A DNA stretch of 64,000 bases, from contig NZ_JAIAZY010000019.1 in assembly GCF_019459225.1 (NCBI RefSeq), forward strand, positions 1 to 64,000, given 5' to 3'. This DNA is from Bacillus sp. IITD106. GTDB taxonomy: Bacteria; Bacillota; Bacilli; Bacillales; Bacillaceae_C. This document shows positions 16,522 to 24,896 of the stretch, in pieces. Within the stretch, counting starts at the first letter, position 1. Every line of letters starts with the position of its first letter. The position numbers were made by a program, and so were the translations under genes. The notes under the pieces were generated by a model that did not search any database, had not been told where the DNA came from, and worked only from the letters and a program-made list of their open reading frames with translations.

Positions 16522-17505
16522 TTATTTTCGTGTAGCTTCTATACATCTTTCAATTGTCTCAATAATAGCAGCTTTCACGTCGTCTTTTTCATATTTTAAT
16601 ATTGGCATCGTATCGTTAGGATCAATATAAGCGTCACGGTTTTGTATTTCAGCTGTAGTGGCAAGGTGTATGCCATGTTCTTTTCCTGATAACGCTGTTT
16701 GTTCGTCAAGCTGTGCCATGATAGGTTTCATTTGTTCAATTGGTACAACTTGTATCACAGTATCTTTTTGGCCAAGGAGATCAGCAATCATTTGGAAAAA
16801 TTCTGCGTGTTTCATATTCGTATCAGAGATAGCATATTTTTCACCATGTTTTCCGTTTTCCAAAGCGCCTACCGTTGCTTGTGCAACTTGTTTTACCGTA
16901 ACCATCGCGGTTCCACCGCCAAGGACGGGAACGGAATCCTTTCCTTGGATTTGCGGCAAGAACATGGTCCATAGAGGAGTACGGCCAGGCATTGTACCAA
17001 AAATATATGGAAGTCTAAGTGACATGACATCCATAGCACCTTCTCCTTCAAGGATAGCGACTTGCTCCTGCAATAATCTTGTTCGTGGATAGGCTTCTGA
17101 TTTAAGATCAATATCGGTCCATTTTTCCGCAAAGTGGGCAAAATAAGAACCGTACACTACAAATTTCTTGATTCCCGCATTTCTCGCTAACCTTGCCAAT
17201 CTTTGTGTAGGTACTACGTTCGCTTTATAAAAATAGTGAGCAGCAGGTGCTTCGGGTACTACTCTTTCATCATCACCAGCAGCATATACAAACATGTCTT
17301 TTCCTTTAAGTAGCTCTAACACCTGTTCATCCGTCATGTCGTGGATATTTCCAAGATGGCATTCCACCTCAGCAGGTAATAATTCAGCTGTTGGCATCGG
17401 TGGTAATGAAACCGTAGACACATTATATCCACGTTTAAGTAGCTCTTTCGTAGTGTGATAACCTAATAGACCTGTTCCACCAAGAATAAATACATTTTTC
17501 ATCAT
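16522..17505 (-). CDS. Atypical extended SDR: NAD-dependent epimerase/dehydratase family protein
   Basis: A 327-residue Rossmann-fold protein. The N-terminus FILGGTGLLGYHTTKELL is the NAD(P)-binding motif of the extended short-chain dehydrogenase family. The usual YxxxK catalytic pair is not evident; YPRTR follows the expected serine region, giving YxxxR. It may therefore be an NmrA-like redox-sensing or non-catalytic member rather than a sugar epimerase. GGGAGGG precedes the tandem ATGs at 17505 and 17502. It is monocistronic and convergent with the PH/TerB-like module. Confidence 0.82.
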   Translation of the reverse strand: MMKNVFILGGTGLLGYHTTKELLKRGYNVSTVSLPPMPTAELLPAEVECHLGNIHDMTDEQVLELLKGKDMFVYAAGDDERVVPEAPAAHYFYKANVVPTQRLARLARNAGIKKFVVYGSYFAHFAEKWTDIDLKSEAYPRTRLLQEQVAILEGEGAMDVMSLRLPYIFGTMPGRTPLWTMFLPQIQGKDSVPVLGGGTAMVTVKQVAQATVGALENGKHGEKYAISDTNMKHAEFFQMIADLLGQKDTVIQVVPIEQMKPIMAQLDEQTALSGKEHGIHLATTAEIQNRDAYIDPNDTMPILKYEKDDVKAAIIETIERCIEATRK

Positions 17506-17635
17506 AAAGCCCTCCCAGATTGTGAAGTTATTAACAAACTATCCTTGCATAAAGTATACCATCTTTGGGATAAATAATTTAAGAATAATTTGTGAACTAT
17601 TGAACAAACCTTTCCTGCCGTTTTGGTATAAATTA

Positions 17636-17670
17636 AGCATCCCTTAACAATCTATTTCTTAAGGGATGCT
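17636..17670 (-). terminator. Hairpin downstream of the siderophore importer operon
   Basis: A perfect 12-bp inverted repeat AGCATCCCTTAA / TTAAGGGATGCT with an 11-nt loop lies 19 nt after the last permease gene. The T-tract on the minus strand is weak. Confidence 0.7.
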
Positions 17671-17688
17671 ATTTTATTAGGAGATTAT

Positions 17689-18696
17689 TTATTTTTTTAA
17701 AAGCAAATACATAAAATAAGGTGCGCCGATTAGTGCTACCATTATACCGGCTGGAATTCCTTCTGGTTCAACTACATTTCGTCCAATCGTATCAGCGAAT
17801 AATAATAACCATCCTCCAATCAAAATGGCGATTGGAATAAATAATTGATGTCTAGGTCCAACTAAAGATTTGGCGATATGGGGTGCCATTAATCCGATAA
17901 ATGCAATCCCACCCGTTACAGAGACAGAGGCAGCCGCTAGCGCTACAGCAGTTAACAACAGAGTTATGCGCTCCTTTTCAATCGATACACCGACTCCAAT
18001 TGCAATCGGTTCACTAAAACCGAGAAGATTTAATCGATTTGCCTTATATAAGGTATATGGAATCAATACGATTATCCAAGGCAATATGGCCCATATAAAA
18101 GGCCAATCCGAGCCCCATATATTACCTGCTAACCATTTAGCGATAAAATCTACCTTTGCCCGTTCCGCTGAAGAAATGAGTATAATCATCAATCCTGATA
18201 GTGCCATGGAAAATCCAATACCAATTAGAACAAGGCGTACAGGTTGAAGGCCAGTATTTCGGTTGTAGGAAAAAATATAGATTAAGCACGCGGTAATTAA
18301 AGCACCAAAAAATGCGACAAGTGGCAGTAAATAAACAAATGCCCCCGCTTTTATAGGGAAAAATAAAAAGAAGCATGCAATCGCTACACCCGCACCAGAG
18401 TTGATCCCAATAATACCTGGGTCTGCTAAATCATTGCGGGTAATCCCTTGTAAGATAGCACCTGATAATGCAAGCCCTATCCCCGCCAACAGTGTAATTA
18501 TGATACGTGGTAACCGTATCGAAAATAAGACAAATTCTTCTTTGAACGTTCCTTGCCCAAGAAAGGTAGGTAGTAGTCTGTCATAAGATAAAGATGAATG
18601 CCCAGTCCCTAAGCCAATCGCTATAGTCAATAATATAAGTGCAGAAAAAATAAATAACATAATTCTTTGTTTTTTTATTAAAGCTCGTTGAATCAT
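17689..18696 (-). CDS. Iron-siderophore ABC transporter permease (FecCD family), second subunit
   Basis: A 335-residue permease with about nine or ten membrane segments, of the BtuC/FecCD family that imports ferric siderophores. Typical features are GITRNDLADPGIIGI near residue 90 and GGIAFIGLMAPHIAKSLVG near residue 262, the latter being the ATPase-coupling region. It overlaps the upstream permease by 4 nt (ATGA type) and is the last gene of the operon. The pair resembles B. subtilis YfiZ/YfhA or FeuB/FeuC, but the siderophore cannot be told. Confidence 0.9.
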   Translation of the reverse strand: MIQRALIKKQRIMLFIFSALILLTIAIGLGTGHSSLSYDRLLPTFLGQGTFKEEFVLFSIRLPRIIITLLAGIGLALSGAILQGITRNDLADPGIIGINSGAGVAIACFFLFFPIKAGAFVYLLPLVAFFGALITACLIYIFSYNRNTGLQPVRLVLIGIGFSMALSGLMIILISSAERAKVDFIAKWLAGNIWGSDWPFIWAILPWIIVLIPYTLYKANRLNLLGFSEPIAIGVGVSIEKERITLLLTAVALAAASVSVTGGIAFIGLMAPHIAKSLVGPRHQLFIPIAILIGGWLLLFADTIGRNVVEPEGIPAGIMVALIGAPYFMYLLLKK

Positions 18697-19700
18697 AAGA
18701 AAGCCCTGCCTCCTTTACGGACGATGATTAGGAAGAAAGGGAGACCCATCATAGCAACGATAGCAGCAACAGGCGTCTCGTATGGAGAATTAATAGTACG
18801 TCCTAGTGTATCGGCAAATAACATAAAGGAAGCTCCAAAGATAGCAGACATAGGGATGATGAAACGATAGTCAGTCCCGACAATACTACGAACTACGTGC
18901 GGGACCATTAATCCGATAAATGCCATATTTCCGACAAGCGCAACTGAGGCCCCAGTCAGTAAAATGATAACAAAAAAAAGAATGACTTTGATTTGTGTTG
19001 TTTTTTGTCCCAATCCAACTGCCACTTCTTCACTTAAACTCAGTATAGTGAGTTGTCTTGAGAGGAAAAGAGAAATCATGATACCAATCAAGATAAAGGG
19101 AAGAATGGCTTGAAGTTGAGACCAAGAAGTTCCGATCAATCCACCAGCTGTCCACATGGAAACATCTTTTGAAATTTTAAAATAGAGACCAATTCCATCT
19201 GCAATGGCGAATAAAAAGGCAGAGACAGCCGCTCCTGCAAGGACAATTCGAAAAGGAGAAAACCCTCCTTTTTTCATGGAGCCAATTCCCAATACCAAAA
19301 TGGCACCAACAGATGCACCAATAAAACAAGCAATCATGATCCCGAAGTAGTTGGCTGAAGGAATCAATGCAATCGTAACTGCAAGTGCAGCATTGGCTCC
19401 CGAGGTTAATCCGAGTAAGCCTGGATCTGCGAGTGGATTTCTTGTTATACCCTGCATAATCGCACCGGAAACAGCGAGGGATGCTCCAACTAACACTCCC
19501 GCGACCTCACGTGGTAAGCGGATTTCACGTAGGATAGAAATTTTTTCACCCGCTGCATTAGAAGTAAGTGCCAACCAAACATCTTTAATGGTCGTCTCAG
19601 CGGCTCCAAAAACCATAGCGACTAAAAACATAAATAGAAGCACCAAAATTCCGGCGATCAGTTTATAAAAAAATGGAATTGTACGTTTTTCATTTATCAT
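18693..19700 (-). CDS. Iron-siderophore ABC transporter permease (FecCD family), first subunit
   Basis: A 335-residue FecCD permease paralogous to the one that follows. It carries GITRNPLADPGLLGL near residue 85 and GNMAFIGLMVPHVVRSIVG near residue 260. The two form the heterodimeric membrane channel of the importer. The gene starts 70 nt after the binding-protein gene and overlaps the second permease by 4 nt. Iron repression through the Fur boxes at the operon head is expected. Confidence 0.9.
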   Translation of the reverse strand: MINEKRTIPFFYKLIAGILVLLFMFLVAMVFGAAETTIKDVWLALTSNAAGEKISILREIRLPREVAGVLVGASLAVSGAIMQGITRNPLADPGLLGLTSGANAALAVTIALIPSANYFGIMIACFIGASVGAILVLGIGSMKKGGFSPFRIVLAGAAVSAFLFAIADGIGLYFKISKDVSMWTAGGLIGTSWSQLQAILPFILIGIMISLFLSRQLTILSLSEEVAVGLGQKTTQIKVILFFVIILLTGASVALVGNMAFIGLMVPHVVRSIVGTDYRFIIPMSAIFGASFMLFADTLGRTINSPYETPVAAIVAMMGLPFFLIIVRKGGRAFL

Positions 19701-19770
19701 AGCGCTCTCATCTTTTCTTTTTATATATAGGAAGAGGAATTCTTAATACAAGAATCCCTCAATTGTTGTA

Positions 19771-20688
19771 TTACTTCCCTAGAAAGCTTTTTATAAAGAA
19801 ATCTAGCTGCAAGTCTAACGTCAACGGGTCATTGAAGTAAAATTCTTTCCCATTTACCTCAAAGACTCGGTTATTCTTAACAGCCGGAATGTTTTTATAC
19901 GTCTCTGTTTCTTGGAATGCGTTATCGGTCTCACTGAATTTGCTTAAGATGACATAGTCGCCGGCAAACTCGGGAAGAACTTCTAGTGAAAGTGCATAAT
20001 ATCCCTCTTTTAAAGCTGTTTCTTTTACCTTTTCTGGCATAGCTAAGTGCATTTCTTGATACAAAATCTCTGTTCCTCGTCCCCAGTTATCGCCATAGAC
20101 GTAAAGCTGTTTGTCATAGTTTTCAATCACAGAGACGGTTGCATCTTCTCCTATTTTTGCTTTAATCTCTTCACCAGCAGCTTGTGCACGCTTTTTAAAG
20201 TCATCAACCCATTCTCGTGCTTCTTTTTCCTTGTTTAATAGTTTCCCAATTTCTATATGTTGCGTTAAATAGTCTACTTTGCCATATGTAAATGTGACTG
20301 TTGGGGCAATTTCGTTTAATTTATCCACATTGTTAATATTTGATAATCCGATAATTAAATCTGGATCTAATTCAATGATTTTTTCCAAGCTTTCATCGGT
20401 AACTTCTTGAACATTTTTTAATTTGTCATCAAAACGGGGGTTCATTTTAGACCATGAATCGACGCCGACAAGATTGACTCCTAATGACATAACGTTTCCA
20501 GCAAAAGAAGAGAGGACAACGACACGCTTAGGGTCAGCAGGAACTTCGATTGGTCCGTTTTCAGATTCGTATGTGATGGTATCTGTTTGGCTTTCTTCTT
20601 TATTTTTATTATCATTTTGCACAGCCTTGTTGCCGCATCCACTAATGATTAGCAGCAACAAGAGGCACGGTATGAACAATTTCTTCAT
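19771..20688 (-). CDS. Iron-siderophore substrate-binding lipoprotein
   Basis: A 305-residue lipoprotein. A signal peptide ends in the lipobox LIISGC with the modified cysteine at residue 18, so it is anchored outside the membrane. The remainder is a FepB/FhuD-type periplasmic-binding fold with DPKRVVVLSS and IIELDPDLIIGLS motifs. It captures ferric siderophore for the downstream permeases. The start lies inside the ATPase gene, with a 47-nt overlap. GAGGGGAAG serves as ribosome binding site. Ligand unknown. Confidence 0.92.
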   Translation of the reverse strand: MKKLFIPCLLLLLIISGCGNKAVQNDNKNKEESQTDTITYESENGPIEVPADPKRVVVLSSFAGNVMSLGVNLVGVDSWSKMNPRFDDKLKNVQEVTDESLEKIIELDPDLIIGLSNINNVDKLNEIAPTVTFTYGKVDYLTQHIEIGKLLNKEKEAREWVDDFKKRAQAAGEEIKAKIGEDATVSVIENYDKQLYVYGDNWGRGTEILYQEMHLAMPEKVKETALKEGYYALSLEVLPEFAGDYVILSKFSETDNAFQETETYKNIPAVKNNRVFEVNGKEFYFNDPLTLDLQLDFFIKSFLGK

Positions 20689-21484
20689 TTTCTTCTTCCC
20701 CTCTTAATAAATTGTATGTGATACACATCGGTTTATTTGTTCTTGGATCGCGCCCGATTTCCGCATCAATCTGAAAAACTTTTTTCAGTACTTCATGACT
20801 GATTACTTCTTCACAAGATCCGGCTTTCACGACTTCACCATCTTTTAAGGCAATGATGTAATCGGCGAAACGAGCTGCTTGATTTAGATCGTGGAGGACC
20901 ATGATGATTGTACGATCCTGTTCCACATTGAGTTTTTGCAAAAGCTCTAAAACCTCAAGTTGATGCGCCATATCTAAATAGGTTGTCGGTTCATCAAGGA
21001 AGATGATATCCGTCTCTTGTGCAAGAGCCATTGCAATCCAAACGCGTTGCCGTTGACCGCCAGAAAGGGCATCGACAGGGCGAAATTTAAAGTCAATGGT
21101 TCCTGTCACATCAAGTGCCCAATCAATAACTTCATAATCATGCTTCGTTAAACGTCCGAAGCCATTTTGATATGGAAACCTACCGTAAGATACTAATTCT
21201 CCTACGGTTAAACCTCCGGCACTTTCCGGAGATTGAGGAAGAATTGCCATTTTTTTAGCAAGTGTTTTTGTATTTTCTTTAGAGATATTTTTCCCATCTA
21301 AAACGATTGTTCCTGACTGGTGTGAAATGATGCGAGTAATAGCCTTTAATAGGGTGGACTTACCACATCCGTTTGCACCGATGATCGTCGTAATTTGTTT
21401 ATCCGGAATTTCTAAGCTGATACCTTTCACGATTAGCCGTTCTCCGTAGCCAATATTTAAGCCGTTTGTATAAAGACGAACCAA
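20642..21484 (-). CDS. Iron-siderophore ABC transporter ATP-binding protein
   Basis: A 280-residue FecE/FhuC-type ATPase. Motifs are Walker A GANGCGKST, signature LSGGQRQRVWIAMALAQ, Walker B IIFLDEPTTYLD and the H-loop VLHDLNQAARFAD. It is the first gene of the importer operon and lies directly behind the Fur box region. The C-terminal tail, rich in Glu, overlaps the lipoprotein signal peptide in another frame. It resembles YusV, the shared siderophore ATPase of B. subtilis, but here it is encoded with its own permeases. Confidence 0.92.
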   Translation of the reverse strand: MVRLYTNGLNIGYGERLIVKGISLEIPDKQITTIIGANGCGKSTLLKAITRIISHQSGTIVLDGKNISKENTKTLAKKMAILPQSPESAGGLTVGELVSYGRFPYQNGFGRLTKHDYEVIDWALDVTGTIDFKFRPVDALSGGQRQRVWIAMALAQETDIIFLDEPTTYLDMAHQLEVLELLQKLNVEQDRTIIMVLHDLNQAARFADYIIALKDGEVVKAGSCEEVISHEVLKKVFQIDAEIGRDPRTNKPMCITYNLLRGEEENEEIVHTVPLVAANH

Positions 21485-21516
21485 AATGTCACCTCCACAA
21501 TTGATAAAAAATTAAT

Positions 21517-21531
21517 TGAGAATGATTATCA
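21517..21531. promoter_or_regulatory. Fur box for the siderophore importer operon
   Basis: TGAGAATGATTATCA matches the 7-1-7 Fur consensus TGATAATNATTATCA at 14 of 15 positions. It lies 33 nt upstream of the ATPase start. Further TGATAA/TTATCA fragments at 21526-21550 extend the site. Confidence 0.9.
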
Positions 21532-21586
21532 TTATCGTTATAATGATAACTATAATAGTGGGTTATTCTCTTGTCAACAATTATAT

Positions 21587-21601
21587 TGAGAATGATTATC
21601 A
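21587..21601. promoter_or_regulatory. Fur box for the ferredoxin-NADP reductase gene
   Basis: An identical TGAGAATGATTATCA copy lies 31 nt upstream of the flavoprotein start and 70 bp from the first box. The two divergent units should therefore be repressed together by iron-loaded Fur. Confidence 0.9.
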
Positions 21602-21632
21602 ATTATGCAAAATTGTAAGGGAGTGAATGGGA

Positions 21633-22691
21633 ATGGGACAATACGACTTATTTGATGTAACTGTCATAGGTGGGGGACCAGCAGGGCTATACTCCACTTT
21701 TTATAGCGGTTTGCGAGAAATGAAAACAAAGCTAATCGAATATCAACCACAATTAGGTGGGAAAATTCACGTTTATCCTGAAAAAATGATTTGGGATGTA
21801 GGAGGGCTCACTCCTATTCCGGGCGCAAAGCTGATTGAACAGCTTGTGGAGCAAGGTCTCACATTTAATCCTGAAGTAGTGTTGAATGAGAAAGTAGAGT
21901 CGATATCACGTAATGAGAAAGATTTTTTTGTTTTACATACTTCATCCGGGGAGAAGCATTATTCCAAAACAGTTATTGTCGCTGTAGGAAGTGGGATATT
22001 AAAACCGCAAAAATTGAATATTGAAGGTGCTGAAAGATTTGAAGTGTCTAATCTCCATTACACAGTAAAGTCTTTAAAACACTTTAAAAATAAAACGGTC
22101 ATCATTTCGGGCGGGGGAAATTCTGCCATTGATTGGGCTAATGAACTCGAGCCAATCGCGAAAAAAGTATATGTAACATATAGAAAAGACGAATTAACAG
22201 GTCATGAAGCTCAAGCTACTCAGTTAAAAAATAGTTCTGCAGTTTGTTTCTTTAATACTTCTATTACAAAATTAGTAGCCTGCACAAACCATGAAGCAAT
22301 CGAGCGTGTTGAACTAACCAATCATGAAACGGGAGAGGTTTCGTATGTTTTTATTGATGAAGTTGTAATCAATCATGGCTATGAACAAGATGCGTCTTTA
22401 CTGGAAAATAGCGATCTTAAAATTGATAGAATCGATGACTTCTATATATCAGGAACTTCTACTAGTGAAACTACAATCGATGGTCTTTACGCTGCGGGAG
22501 ATATTCTTATGCATGAAGGAAAACTGCAATTAATCGCTGGAGCTTTTCAAGATGCGGCGAATGCTGTAAATAAAGCTAAAACCTTTATCCAGCCAGATGC
22601 TGAAAAAGTTGCTATGGTCTCTTCACATAATGAGAGATTTACAGATCGCAACAAGGAATTAGTGAAAAAGATGATAACCATTAATGAATGA
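21633..22691 (+). CDS. Ferredoxin/flavodoxin-NADP+ reductase, thioredoxin-reductase type (YumC/YcgT-like)
   Basis: A 352-residue FAD enzyme of the thioredoxin-reductase-like FNR family. GGGPAGLYSTFY at the N-terminus binds FAD, and ISGGGNSAIDWANEL near residue 160 binds NADPH. The redox CxxC of thioredoxin reductase is absent, as expected for this FNR type. Such enzymes pass electrons from NADPH to ferredoxin or flavodoxin. The Fur box and the divergent siderophore importer suggest a role in iron release or iron-limited redox supply. ATG 21633 is preferred over 21627 by spacing from GGGAG. Confidence 0.9.
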   Translation: MGQYDLFDVTVIGGGPAGLYSTFYSGLREMKTKLIEYQPQLGGKIHVYPEKMIWDVGGLTPIPGAKLIEQLVEQGLTFNPEVVLNEKVESISRNEKDFFVLHTSSGEKHYSKTVIVAVGSGILKPQKLNIEGAERFEVSNLHYTVKSLKHFKNKTVIISGGGNSAIDWANELEPIAKKVYVTYRKDELTGHEAQATQLKNSSAVCFFNTSITKLVACTNHEAIERVELTNHETGEVSYVFIDEVVINHGYEQDASLLENSDLKIDRIDDFYISGTSTSETTIDGLYAAGDILMHEGKLQLIAGAFQDAANAVNKAKTFIQPDAEKVAMVSSHNERFTDRNKELVKKMITINE

Positions 22692-22733
22692 AAAATAATA
22701 GATTTTTAGTTGAGTTTGCAGAAAAAAATAATT

Positions 22734-22758
22734 GTTTGCTCCGATTCCAATAGGGTAT
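22734..22758 (+). promoter_or_regulatory. SigB-type general-stress promoter of katE
   Basis: GTTTGC at 22734-22739 and GGGTAT at 22753-22758 are separated by 13 nt. The SigB consensus is GTTTAA-N13-15-GGGTAT. The site lies 48 nt upstream of the catalase start, and katE is a known SigB target in B. subtilis. Confidence 0.8.
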
Positions 22759-22805
22759 CAGAAAAATAAGCTGTGTTTTATTTAATACCTATTGGGAGGT
22801 CTATC

Positions 22806-24851
22806 ATGAGCGAAAATAGGAAAACAAATGAAAACAAGAAGCAGAAGCAATTGGAACAGTTTCGCGCTAATGACGAAGGAAAAGAGATGACAACTAATCA
22901 AGGGCTAAAATTATCGGAAGATGAATTTTCTTTAAAAGCAGGTGAACGTGGTCCTACTTTAATGGAGGATTTTCATTTTCGAGAAAAAATAACACATTTT
23001 GACCACGAAAGAATTCCTGAGCGAGTGGTCCACGCGCGTGGTTTTGCTGCTCATGGCGAGTTTGAATTATACGAATCTATGGAGGATTACACTAGTGCGA
23101 AATTTTTACAAGATCCTTCAGTAAAAACGCCAGTATTTGTTCGTTTTTCAACTGTTGCAGGTTCACGCGGTTCAGCAGAAACAGTCAGAGATGTTCGAGG
23201 ATTTGCTACAAAATTTTATACGGAAGAAGGAAATTTCGATCTAGTCGGTAATAATATTCCGGTCTTTTTTATTCAGGATGCAATCAAGTTTCCTGATTTA
23301 ATCCATGCTGTGAAACCTGAGCCTCATAATGAAATGCCTCAGGCTGCATCTGCACATGATACGTTTTGGGATTTTGTCGCAAATAATCAAGAATCAGCTC
23401 ATATGGTCATGTGGCATATGTCAGATCGTGCCATCCCAAGAAGTTTTCGAATGATGGAAGGCTTTGGTGTCCACACGTTTCGATTTGTAAATGATCAAGG
23501 AAAAGCCCACTTTGTAAAATTCCATTGGAAGCCTGTATTAGGAGTTCATTCTCTCGTTTGGGATGAAGCACAGAAAATATCGGGTAAGGATCCTGATTTT
23601 CATCGTCGTGACTTATGGGAAGCGATAGAAATGGGTCAATATGTGGAATATGAATTGGGTGTGCAGCTCATCGATGAGGAAGAGGAATTTTCATTCGATT
23701 TTGATATACTAGACCCTACAAAAATATGGCCAGAAGAAGACATACCTGTGAGAATCATCGGAAAAATGACCTTAAATCGCAACGTAGATAATGTGTTTGC
23801 GGAAACCGAACAAGTGGCATTCCACCCTGGTCACATTGTACCAGGTATTGATTTCACAAACGATCCTTTGTTGCAAGGTCGATTATTTTCTTATACTGAT
23901 ACACAATTAATTCGCCTTGGCGGTCCTAACTTTCATGAACTGCCCATCAATCGTCCCGTCTGTCCATTTCATAATAATCAACGAGATGGATATGGACGCC
24001 AAACGATCAATAAAGGGCAAGTCAGTTATCATAATAATTCATTGGCAAACAATACACCTATGCCAGTAAGTGGTGAAAAAGGTGGTTTTGTACATTATCA
24101 GGAAAAAATGGAAGGGCATAAAGTGCGGAGAAGAAGTGATAGCTTTAAGGATCATTTCTCTCAAGCGACAATGTTTTGGAATAGTATGAGTCAGCCAGAG
24201 AAGATGCATATTATTGATGCATTCTCATTCGAGTTAGGGAAAGTAAGAAGCATGTCTGTTCGCCAACAAGTAGTCAATATGTTTTCCAATGTTAACTCTG
24301 AAATGGCTGCAGCGGTTGCCGATGCGATTGGTGTAACACCTCCAGGAGCTGGAAAATCGAATATAACAAAGTCATCACCTGCCTTAAGCCAATTAAATAC
24401 AAAGAAAACACCTTATACGCGTAAAGTGGGTGTAATCGTTGGGAAAGATTTTAGCGGGACTGACACAATGGCTGTATTGGAAGTTTTAAAAGAAGCAGGA
24501 ATTCAAATCGAGATTATAAGTGAAAAGTTCGGAACTTTGAAAGCCGCCGATGGGACAGACTTGATGGTTAATCAAACCTTTTTAACTACTGATCCAGTTC
24601 TTTTGGATGCATTATATATCGTCGGAGGATATGGAGAAAACGTAAAGTTTAATCAGGATGTTTCCTATTTTATTGAAGAAGCGTTTAAACATTATAAGCC
24701 GATAGGTGCGACACATGAAGGAGCAAAATTCCTTAAAGAAAAAATGCTGAACAGCCCAGGAGTAGTAACAAACGATAATATTCACCAGTTTGCTCGTGAG
24801 TTGGTTGAAGCAATTACGATGCATCGCCACTGGAACCGACAAATCGTTTAG
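22806..24851 (+). CDS. katE: Large-subunit catalase (KatE/HPII type)
   Basis: A 681-residue monofunctional haem catalase that converts hydrogen peroxide to water and oxygen. The catalytic His is H76 in VVHARGFAAHG. The distal Asn lies in LVGNNIPVFF, and the haem-ligand region is LFSYTDTQLIRLG. The C-terminal 150 residues form the DJ-1/flavodoxin-like domain seen only in large catalases. It is very close to B. subtilis KatE in length and sequence. ATG 22806 has GGGAGGT directly upstream; an in-frame ATG at 22773 is rejected. SigB control is expected. Confidence 0.97.
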   Translation: MSENRKTNENKKQKQLEQFRANDEGKEMTTNQGLKLSEDEFSLKAGERGPTLMEDFHFREKITHFDHERIPERVVHARGFAAHGEFELYESMEDYTSAKFLQDPSVKTPVFVRFSTVAGSRGSAETVRDVRGFATKFYTEEGNFDLVGNNIPVFFIQDAIKFPDLIHAVKPEPHNEMPQAASAHDTFWDFVANNQESAHMVMWHMSDRAIPRSFRMMEGFGVHTFRFVNDQGKAHFVKFHWKPVLGVHSLVWDEAQKISGKDPDFHRRDLWEAIEMGQYVEYELGVQLIDEEEEFSFDFDILDPTKIWPEEDIPVRIIGKMTLNRNVDNVFAETEQVAFHPGHIVPGIDFTNDPLLQGRLFSYTDTQLIRLGGPNFHELPINRPVCPFHNNQRDGYGRQTINKGQVSYHNNSLANNTPMPVSGEKGGFVHYQEKMEGHKVRRRSDSFKDHFSQATMFWNSMSQPEKMHIIDAFSFELGKVRSMSVRQQVVNMFSNVNSEMAAAVADAIGVTPPGAGKSNITKSSPALSQLNTKKTPYTRKVGVIVGKDFSGTDTMAVLEVLKEAGIQIEIISEKFGTLKAADGTDLMVNQTFLTTDPVLLDALYIVGGYGENVKFNQDVSYFIEEAFKHYKPIGATHEGAKFLKEKMLNSPGVVTNDNIHQFARELVEAITMHRHWNRQIV

Positions 24852-24863
24852 ACATCGAGGCAA

Positions 24864-24896
24864 AAATCCTTTCCACGTTGGGGAAAGGATTTTTTT
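24864..24896. terminator. Bidirectional terminator between katE and yerD
   Basis: The stem AAATCCTTTCC / GGAAAGGATTT has a short loop and T-runs on both strands. It serves the convergent katE and yerD genes. Confidence 0.9.

Noticed and set aside
17870-19668. Plus-strand ORFs over the FecCD permease genes
   Set aside because: Repetitive hydrophilic shadows of hydrophobic permease genes; no ribosome sites.
21531-21550. A third complete Fur box between the two strong ones
   Set aside because: Only partial TGATAA/TTATCA fragments are present; they may extend the first site but do not make a full independent box.
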